A DNA stretch of 64,000 bases. Origin: Vibrio rarus. GTDB lineage: Bacteria; Pseudomonadota; Gammaproteobacteria; Enterobacterales; Vibrionaceae. Below the pieces are notes generated by a model. The model worked only from the letters and a program-made list of their open reading frames with translations, was not told where the DNA came from and ran no database searches. The DNA lies in the NCBI RefSeq assembly GCF_024347075.1, contig NZ_AP024900.1:2046001-2110000 (forward strand). Direction: 5' to 3'. Position numbers and translations under genes: made by a program. How positions within the stretch are numbered: the first letter of the stretch is position 1; every line of letters starts with the position of its first letter. Below are positions 58,780 through 64,000 of this stretch, in pieces.

Positions 58780-59497
58780 ATGCCGATTGCCATTCAAATT
58801 GCTCAATAAGCTGACACCAAGTCTCATCAAAGCGCGCCTGTAATACTAAATGCACTCCAGTAAATGGATGTTCAAACTCCAGAGTTGATGCATGCAAAAG
58901 TAAGCGGTCACTAGCAAGGTTCTCTTTGAATAGCCGGTTATGCTTTCCATCACCATGGGTGGTATCCCCAACAATCGGATGACGTAGGTGCTTCATATGA
59001 CGACGCAATTGATGCTTACGCCCCGTTAATGGTTGCAACTCCATTAAGCAGTAACGAGAAGTAGCAAAGCGCCCTGTAGAATACGGCACCTCCACTTTAG
59101 CCAGTGGCTTATAATCGGTTATCGCCTGTTGTGCTTCTTTTTCTTTATTGGCAAATTTATCGGCAATCTTGTCGTATTCCACTTTAAGGGCATAATCCAA
59201 TCTATCCCCTTCTTCAATCCAACCACGCACAATCGCATGATAGGTTTTTTGCATCTGATGTTCTGCAAACATCGGCATCATTTGTGAAGCCACTTCACTG
59301 GATAATGCAAACACCAGCACCCCTGAAGTAGGACGATCTAAGCGGTGTAGCGGAAACACATGTTGACCAATTTGGTCACGCAATGTTTGCATAACAAATT
59401 GGGTTTCATGTTTATCGAGCCAAGAGCGGTGCACCAACATTCCCGCAGGTTTATTTACCGCTACTATGTATTCATCTTGAAAAATAATCTCTAGCAT
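58757..59497 (-). CDS. truC: tRNA pseudouridine(65) synthase TruC
   Basis: The 246-residue RluA-family enzyme makes pseudouridine at tRNA position 65. It has the catalytic-Asp motif HRLDRPTSGVLVFALS near residue 54 and the RLU segment GRKHQLRRHMKHLRHPIVGD. Its ATG directly follows the yqcC stop (TAAATG), and the yqcC-truC pair is conserved in E. coli. The C-terminal residues NCTK and the stop are encoded by a repeat remnant whose other part lies beyond the IS. Confidence 0.94.
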   Translation of the reverse strand: MLEIIFQDEYIVAVNKPAGMLVHRSWLDKHETQFVMQTLRDQIGQHVFPLHRLDRPTSGVLVFALSSEVASQMMPMFAEHQMQKTYHAIVRGWIEEGDRLDYALKVEYDKIADKFANKEKEAQQAITDYKPLAKVEVPYSTGRFATSRYCLMELQPLTGRKHQLRRHMKHLRHPIVGDTTHGDGKHNRLFKENLASDRLLLHASTLEFEHPFTGVHLVLQARFDETWCQLIEQFEWQSAFNANCTK

Positions 59498-59827
59498 TTA
59501 ACCACACACCTCATCAATTTTTCTTAGCACAGCAATGACCTCATCCCACCGTGAATCTTCAGCACAAGCTTGCTCAAAATAAGGGGCAATAGCAAACCCG
59601 GATGGTAAACCTTGTCCTGCACGAATTAAGTCACTCATTTTGGGAATAAAAACCCACTGCAGCCACTGCTCTGGACGCAAGGTATCAATGGCAAAAGGTT
59701 GAGTGCTCGCCAATGCCCCTAAGGGGGGGCTATTTTGTTCCCATAAATCGGCTCTATTTAGGGCTCGTTGGGTCAGTAATAGCAATTTTTGTATCTGTTT
59801 GGGATCTGTATTCAAGGTATTTCTCAT
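59498..59827 (-). CDS. yqcC: YqcC-family protein (DUF446)
   Basis: The 109-residue, probably all-helical protein has the family segments PFAIDTLRPEQWLQWVFIPKM and LPSGFAIAPYFEQA. The function is unknown, although its steady pairing with truC suggests a link to tRNA modification. Its stop codon abuts the truC start. Confidence 0.9.
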   Translation of the reverse strand: MRNTLNTDPKQIQKLLLLTQRALNRADLWEQNSPPLGALASTQPFAIDTLRPEQWLQWVFIPKMSDLIRAGQGLPSGFAIAPYFEQACAEDSRWDEVIAVLRKIDEVCG

Positions 59828-59895
59828 TTGCTCTTGAAATTCGGCGCAAGATTACCATGTTATAGGGAGAGTATGAGCTAATAAGATGCAGGCAA

Positions 59896-60939
59896 ATGGA
59901 AAACATTTCAACACTGACCCAAATTTTGAACGACAGTCGCTGTCAATTTAAGGTGCATGACTTAGGTCGTCGTATCGAGCTTATCCCAAATGAGGAATTT
60001 GAGAGCATTGAACTGGGAAGACAAGCCTACCCATACCCCATTCAACGCCAAGCTCAATTTGCCATCACTTATTGGAATGAGCAAAAACAACCTTGGATTT
60101 GGTTTTTAAAATTTGATCTTGATGAACGCGGCCTTCTTAGCGCCACCGACATTGGCAATTTTATTAAGTTTGTTCTTGAGGCTATGGGCTCAAGGCTACA
60201 AAAAGAGCTCAGTGAGGAAGTTCAAGAACAACTGGCAAGCAACCCTTACACTTTTAAACCTAAGGAAGACAAGCTTGCAGTATTTAATAGCCAAGTAAGC
60301 GCTGAGCTTGAGTTATCAGCCAGCCAATATTACGCCCACGCCCTAACGTATTTTAATGGCAGCTTAGGCTGGAGCAATTGGCAAACCGTTGGCTTACAAG
60401 GCATTACCGACATTTGTGCTCGCTTGAAAGAGCCCGACAACGAGCTGATGGTGAAAAAAAGCCTCTCGCATCTGCCTTCTCAACCACTGTATGGGTTATT
60501 AGGTGCCTTAGAACACTGCGATATCAGCGCTTCTTTAGCGAACCGTTTGTATGACCTAGCCCTAGAGCAACTGAACAATCCTGACTGCGATTTATTCCTA
60601 TTATCCGCATTAGCCCGCGCCCTATCAGGCGATAAAGGCAATAAACTGACGTCACTGATCACCTCCATTCTTTCCGAAAGTAAATACTGTCACCAAGAAG
60701 TGTTGATCGCCATTGCAGGCCGTTGCTGGCAACCACTGCAAGACAGTGCACTGGCCGAGCAATTCTTAATTCGCTTAGCAGAAACCAATAATCAAGCCTT
60801 GTTCAATCAACTGTTTGCCGACCTTGTTATGCAACCAAAATTGCGCATGGTAATACTGCCTATGTTGCATCAAGCGCCATCACAAAAGTTAGCCAACGCA
60901 CTGATTAATTTGCAAAAGAATACTAAGGGACAACGTTAG
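59896..60939 (+). CDS. DUF3549-family protein
   Basis: The 347-residue protein starts MENISTLTQILNDSRCQFKV and is soluble and helix-rich, with the conserved YPIQRQAQFAITYWN segment and WIWFLKFDLDERGLL. It matches the DUF3549 family, found beside yqcC-truC in Vibrio; the function is unknown. The DUF3301 gene starts at the next base after its stop codon, so the two are probably translated from one message. Confidence 0.82.
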   Translation: MENISTLTQILNDSRCQFKVHDLGRRIELIPNEEFESIELGRQAYPYPIQRQAQFAITYWNEQKQPWIWFLKFDLDERGLLSATDIGNFIKFVLEAMGSRLQKELSEEVQEQLASNPYTFKPKEDKLAVFNSQVSAELELSASQYYAHALTYFNGSLGWSNWQTVGLQGITDICARLKEPDNELMVKKSLSHLPSQPLYGLLGALEHCDISASLANRLYDLALEQLNNPDCDLFLLSALARALSGDKGNKLTSLITSILSESKYCHQEVLIAIAGRCWQPLQDSALAEQFLIRLAETNNQALFNQLFADLVMQPKLRMVILPMLHQAPSQKLANALINLQKNTKGQR

Positions 60940-61236
60940 ATGGATCACCTGTTTGCCATACTTGGGCTGGTTATTTTTGTGACGTTATTTTGGCAACATA
61001 GAAGACAAGCTGAATTTGCTAAAGGGGCCATTCAACGCCATTGCAAACAGTTAGATCTGCAAGTTGTTAGTATCTCATCAGGATCGCACAAAATTCGCTA
61101 CCCTAATGGTAAATGGGGTTGGCATACGGTGTTTGCTTTTGAGTTCTCGGCATTAGGCGATGATTGCTATCACGGCGAACTGACCATGCAAGGCTTGAGG
61201 ATGACCCATTTCCACACCCAACCTCATCGCATGTAG
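60940..61236 (+). CDS. DUF3301-family small membrane protein
   Basis: The 98-residue protein has one N-terminal membrane segment (about residues 4-20), followed by a basic stretch (HRRQAEFAKGA) and a soluble domain with YPNGKWGWHTVFAFEFSA. It fits the DUF3301 family; the function is unknown. Translation is coupled to the upstream DUF3549 gene. Confidence 0.82.
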   Translation: MDHLFAILGLVIFVTLFWQHRRQAEFAKGAIQRHCKQLDLQVVSISSGSHKIRYPNGKWGWHTVFAFEFSALGDDCYHGELTMQGLRMTHFHTQPHRM

Positions 61237-61256
61237 CCTGTTATAGGTCCTAGAAC

Positions 61257-61305
61257 ATCATTATCGTGACAACTCTTTGTGTGAGGGTGTACTCGCGATA
61301 ATGAT
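61257..61305 (+). repeat. Long inverted repeat upstream of the small helical-protein gene
   Basis: ATCATTATCGTGA (61257-61269) pairs with TCGCGATAATGAT (61293-61305), 12 of 13 positions, around a 23-base loop. It ends 9 bp before the next start codon. It lacks a T-run, so it is more likely a regulatory or stabilising hairpin, or an operator, than a terminator. Confidence 0.55.
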
Positions 61306-61314
61306 TTCGATAGG

Positions 61315-61629
61315 ATGACCGTAACTCGTTCAATAGAAATCAACACTATGCTCACCAAAGAAGTTACCGACGAACTCAATCAAGTTTTCAAGTCATTAGA
61401 AAGTGAAGGCAAAGAACCAACACTGGCGCTAGTGAAAGCTCGCCTTACCAGTAAAGTGCCTATGCCAGCGCTTATTACTGCCATCAAGAACTGGAAAAGC
61501 ACCAAGCGTGTTCCTAAAATTGAAGTGGCGGTTGATTCAGACAATCCAAACTCAAAAATCGATGCTTTAGAGCAAAAAATTGCGCAATTGACTCTGCGCA
61601 TCGAAGCACTAGAAGGCAAACAATCATGA
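61315..61629 (+). CDS. Small helical protein, N-terminus weakly like KfrA-type DNA-binding domains
   Basis: The 104-residue protein has a central helical region ([21 protein letters not shown] then [19 protein letters not shown]) whose pattern recalls the KfrA N-terminal DNA-binding domain, followed by a probable coiled coil (about residues 80-102, [21 protein letters not shown]). The match is weak and the function unknown. The start could be 61315 (AGG directly before the ATG) or 61348 (MLTKEV). It overlaps yaiI by 4 bp (ATGA). Confidence 0.65.
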   Translation: MTVTRSIEINTMLTKEVTDELNQVFKSLESEGKEPTLALVKARLTSKVPMPALITAIKNWKSTKRVPKIEVAVDSDNPNSKIDALEQKIAQLTLRIEALEGKQS

Positions 61630-62084
61630 AGATTTGGGTCGATGCTGACGCCTGTCCTAAAGTCATTAGAGAGACGCTCATTCGCGCTTCAGAGCGAACC
61701 GGCATTGAGTGTATTTTTGTGGCAAACCACCCTATTCCACTACCAAAACGCAACACCATTCGTTTTGTGCAAGTAAGCCAAGGTTTTGATATTGCCGATG
61801 ATGAAATCGCCCTCAGAGTTGCAGACAATGATTTAGTCATCACCTCTGATATTCCGCTAGCGGATGAAGTCATTACCAAAGGCGGTCAAGCCCTCAGCAG
61901 TCGCGGTGAACTCTTTACCAAAGAAAACATCAAAGCACGCCTTAACGTGCGTGACTTTATGGACACCATGCGCTCATCAGGGGTACAAACTGGTGGCCCT
62001 GCAGCACTGTCTCAAACCGACAGACGCGACTTTGCTAATGCGCTGGATAAGATATTGGCGCGAGCGCCAAAGCCGAATAACTAA
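61626..62084 (+). CDS. yaiI: YaiI/YqxD-family protein (DUF188, PIN-like)
   Basis: The 152-residue protein has the family signatures [39 protein letters not shown] and the C-terminal [20 protein letters not shown]. The conserved aspartates suggest a nuclease-like PIN fold, but the activity is unproven. The length matches E. coli YaiI (152). Its start overlaps the previous stop, and a terminator follows. Confidence 0.92.
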   Translation: MKIWVDADACPKVIRETLIRASERTGIECIFVANHPIPLPKRNTIRFVQVSQGFDIADDEIALRVADNDLVITSDIPLADEVITKGGQALSSRGELFTKENIKARLNVRDFMDTMRSSGVQTGGPAALSQTDRRDFANALDKILARAPKPNN

Positions 62085-62095
62085 CTCGTCGTCAT

Positions 62096-62122
62096 AATAA
62101 AGGGCTCAAATGAGCCCTTTAT
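62096..62122. terminator. Intrinsic terminator after yaiI
   Basis: ATAAAGGGCTC and GAGCCCTTTAT form an 11-bp perfect stem with a 4-base loop. It is AT-symmetrical and can serve both convergent genes. Confidence 0.88.
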
Positions 62123-62124
62123 CT

Positions 62125-62156
62125 GAACAAGTTTACCCGTTATTTAGTACGATTGG
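62125..62156 (+). repeat. MITE-like repeat remnant F (right end only)
   Basis: AACAAGTTTACCCG followed by TTATTTAGTACGATTGGA matches the right end of copies A and B, 16 bp of it (TTATTTAGTACGATTG) identically. It lies directly before the stop codon of the FAD-dependent dehydrogenase gene and right after a terminator stem, as remnant E does. Confidence 0.75.
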
Positions 62157-62157
62157 A

Positions 62158-63771
62158 TCACTCTTCAGCATCCGCAACCATTGCCATAGCCAGAGCTTCT
62201 GCCACTTTAATGCCATCGATACCTGCTGACAAAATGCCACCAGCGTAACCTGCACCTTCACCTGCTGGATAGAAGCCTTTTAGGTTTACACTTTGATAAT
62301 CTTTACCACGTTTAATGCTAATTGGTGAAGAAGTACGTGTTTCTACTCCTGTTAGCAAGCCGTCTGGTGTAGCAAAGCCTTTGATCTTTTTATCAAAGGC
62401 TGGAATCGCTTCTCGGATGGCTTCAATAGCGTAGTCTGGTAACGCTTTAGAAATATCCGTCAACTTAATACCGGGAGTAAATGATGGCTCTACAGTGCCG
62501 ATAGCACTAGGATCGTTACCTTTTAAGAAATCCCCAATTTTTTGCGCTGGGGCATCGTAGGTTTCGCCGCCCAGTTTAAATGCGCCAGATTCTAATTCAC
62601 GTTGTAAACGAATCCCTGCTAATGCATCTCCTGGGTAGTCTTGTTCTGGTGATATGCCAACGACAATCGCACTGTTCGCATTACGCTCTGCACGTGAGTA
62701 TTGGCTCATGCCGTTCGTCACAACGCGACCCTCTTCAGATGTTGCTGCCACTACCGTACCCCCAGGACACATACAGAAGCTATATACAGTACGGCCATTT
62801 TTACAGTGATGAACCAATTTGTAATCTGCTGCGCCAAGAATTGGGTTGCCCGCGTTTTTACCAAAGCGCGCTTCATCAATCATGGATTGTTTATGTTCAA
62901 TGCGAAAGCCCACAGAAAACGGTTTCGCTTCCATGTACACGCCGCGTTCATGCAGCATCTCAAACGTATCACGCGCACTATGACCAACCGCTAACACTAC
63001 GTAACGCGAGTGAATCGTTTCGCCATTTGACAAAGTAACCCCAGTGAGTTGTCCATCTTGCATGTGTACATCATCCACACGAGTACTAAAGCGAATCTCA
63101 CCTCCTAGCTCAATGATTTTTGCACGCATTTTTTCAATCATGGTGACCAGTTTAAAAGTGCCAATATGTGGCTTACTAACAAACTTGATTTCCGCCGGCG
63201 CACCCGCATCCACAAATTCATTAATTACTTTACGGCTATAATGCTTAGGATCTTTGATCTGACTGTATAGCTTGCCGTCAGAGAAAGTACCTGCGCCACC
63301 TTCACCAAACTGCACGTTAGATTCCGGGTTAAGGTTGCGTTTACGCCAAAAACCAAAGGTATCTTTTGTGCGCTCACGTACTTCTTTTCCGCGCTCAACA
63401 ATAATCGGCTTAAAACCCATTTGCGCTAGGACTAAACCGGCAAACAAACCACAAGGACCAAAACCAATCACCACAGGGCGCTCGGTTAGGTTTGCAGGGG
63501 CTTTCGTCACAAACTTATACGCCATATCTGGAGTAGGTTTAACGTGCGGATCGTCACTAAATGCTTCAAGCAATGACGCTTCGTTATCAACCACGACATC
63601 CAATGTATAGATCAGCAAGATCTTTGATTTTTTACGAGCATCGTAGCCACGTTTAAAGATATTAAAAGAGAGAATGTCTTCGGCAGTAATGCCCAGTTTT
63701 TTCACTATTGCAGCTTGAATGGCTTCTTCTTTATGATCTAAAGGAAGCTTAATTTCGGTTAAACGTATCAT
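62158..63771 (-). CDS. FAD-dependent dehydrogenase (COG2509 type)
   Basis: The 537-residue protein has an N-terminal domain of about 95 residues (LPLDHKEEAIQAAIVKKLGI), followed by a dinucleotide-binding motif VIGFGPCGLFAGLVLAQMG near residue 101 with IIVERGKEVRERT. It also has NVQFGEGGAGTFSDGKLY, VLAVGHSARDTFEML and a C-terminal FYPAGEGAGYAGGILSAGIDG that completes the FAD site. It belongs to the uncharacterised FAD-dependent dehydrogenase family (COG2509); the substrate is unknown. The gene is monocistronic as far as can be seen. Confidence 0.88.
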   Translation of the reverse strand: MIRLTEIKLPLDHKEEAIQAAIVKKLGITAEDILSFNIFKRGYDARKKSKILLIYTLDVVVDNEASLLEAFSDDPHVKPTPDMAYKFVTKAPANLTERPVVIGFGPCGLFAGLVLAQMGFKPIIVERGKEVRERTKDTFGFWRKRNLNPESNVQFGEGGAGTFSDGKLYSQIKDPKHYSRKVINEFVDAGAPAEIKFVSKPHIGTFKLVTMIEKMRAKIIELGGEIRFSTRVDDVHMQDGQLTGVTLSNGETIHSRYVVLAVGHSARDTFEMLHERGVYMEAKPFSVGFRIEHKQSMIDEARFGKNAGNPILGAADYKLVHHCKNGRTVYSFCMCPGGTVVAATSEEGRVVTNGMSQYSRAERNANSAIVVGISPEQDYPGDALAGIRLQRELESGAFKLGGETYDAPAQKIGDFLKGNDPSAIGTVEPSFTPGIKLTDISKALPDYAIEAIREAIPAFDKKIKGFATPDGLLTGVETRTSSPISIKRGKDYQSVNLKGFYPAGEGAGYAGGILSAGIDGIKVAEALAMAMVADAEE

Positions 63772-64000
63772 ACAGATGTCTCGTAGTAGGTGTCATAGCA
63801 AGGTGGTCACAATTATCATCACGTAATTGTACGCTCCCGCTCACAATGGCGAGGATTTTACGTGAACTTAGCTAGGCTGTCATATTAATTAACTGCTGAG
63901 TTCAATAATTCAACTGCCGTTAGAGTGCTAAACTTACCCTAGATACCTATTGCACCCTCTAAGATTAAATGGATATTTTGCAGCGCAATATTGTATTTTC
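63772..64000. other. Intergenic end of the window
   Basis: The 229 bp upstream of the dehydrogenase gene contain no clear RNA gene or repeat. An ATG at 63969 opens a reading frame of ten codons (MDILQRNIVF) that runs off the edge; it has no convincing ribosome-binding site and is too short to judge. Confidence 0.4.

Noticed and set aside
63969..64000. Start of a further gene at the right edge
   Set aside because: Only ten codons are visible and there is no good ribosome-binding site, so a coding call is not supported.

Overview
The window is chromosomal DNA of a gammaproteobacterium, almost certainly a Vibrio or a close relative in the Vibrionaceae. This rests on gene content and order: the rpsB-tsf-pyrH-frr-uppS-cdsA-dxr-rseP-bamA-skp-lpxD-fabZ-lpxA-lpxB-rnhB-dnaE-accA-tilS block, the bepA/perM/yfgD group, the dapA-bamC / gcvR-bcp group, divergent dnaQ/rnhA next to gloB and mltD, several small DUF families common in Vibrio, and a trypsin-like protease with a GlyGly-CTERM tail. 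No rRNA, tRNA or CRISPR array is visible.

Layout. 1-476: the 5' end of a serine recombinase running off the left edge, probably the border of an integrated element next to yffB. 509-6769: yffB, dapE, a VanY-type peptidase, DUF2897, bamC, dapA, gcvR, bcp. 7129-8694: a lone PL6-family (alginate lyase-like) lipoprotein. 8964-14294: perM, a TusA-like protein, bepA, an ArsC-like protein, DUF2069, DUF2066. 14400-16953: upp and divergent purM-purN with a PurR box. 17099-18253: secreted trypsin-like protease. 18237-30105: yafJ, gmhA, fadE (with a FadR-like operator), dnaQ/rnhA, yafS, gloB, mltD, yafD, glnB, a cytochrome c and tilS. 30231-49476: a minus-strand run joining fatty-acid, lipid A, outer-membrane assembly, isoprenoid/undecaprenol, ribosome recycling and translation genes. 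49823-57394: map, a large HD-GYP sensor, glnD, DUF3461. 57464-58755: an intact IS256-family insertion sequence. 58757-63771: truC-yqcC, a row of small proteins of unknown function, yaiI and a FAD-dependent dehydrogenase.

How the genes work together. The long minus-strand cluster couples envelope construction (FabZ, LpxA, LpxB, LpxD, Skp, BamA, RseP, CdsA, UppS, Dxr) to protein synthesis (S2, EF-Ts, RRF) and DNA replication (DnaE; DnaQ elsewhere in the window). GlnB and GlnD, 26 kb apart, are the PII protein and its uridylyltransferase. BamC, BamA, Skp and BepA all serve outer-membrane protein assembly.

The most notable non-core features are: (i) a family of about 162-bp MITE-like repeats with ATACCAATC terminal inverted repeats, of which six copies or remnants sit exactly at gene 3' ends and several supply the stop codon and last residues of unrelated proteins; (ii) an IS256-family element inserted in a remnant of that repeat with a visible 8-bp target duplication; (iii) an HD-GYP protein whose periplasmic Cache sensor appears to be interrupted by a whole solute-binding domain, and whose HD-GYP domain carries an insert of about 170 residues; (iv) the serine recombinase border at the left edge.
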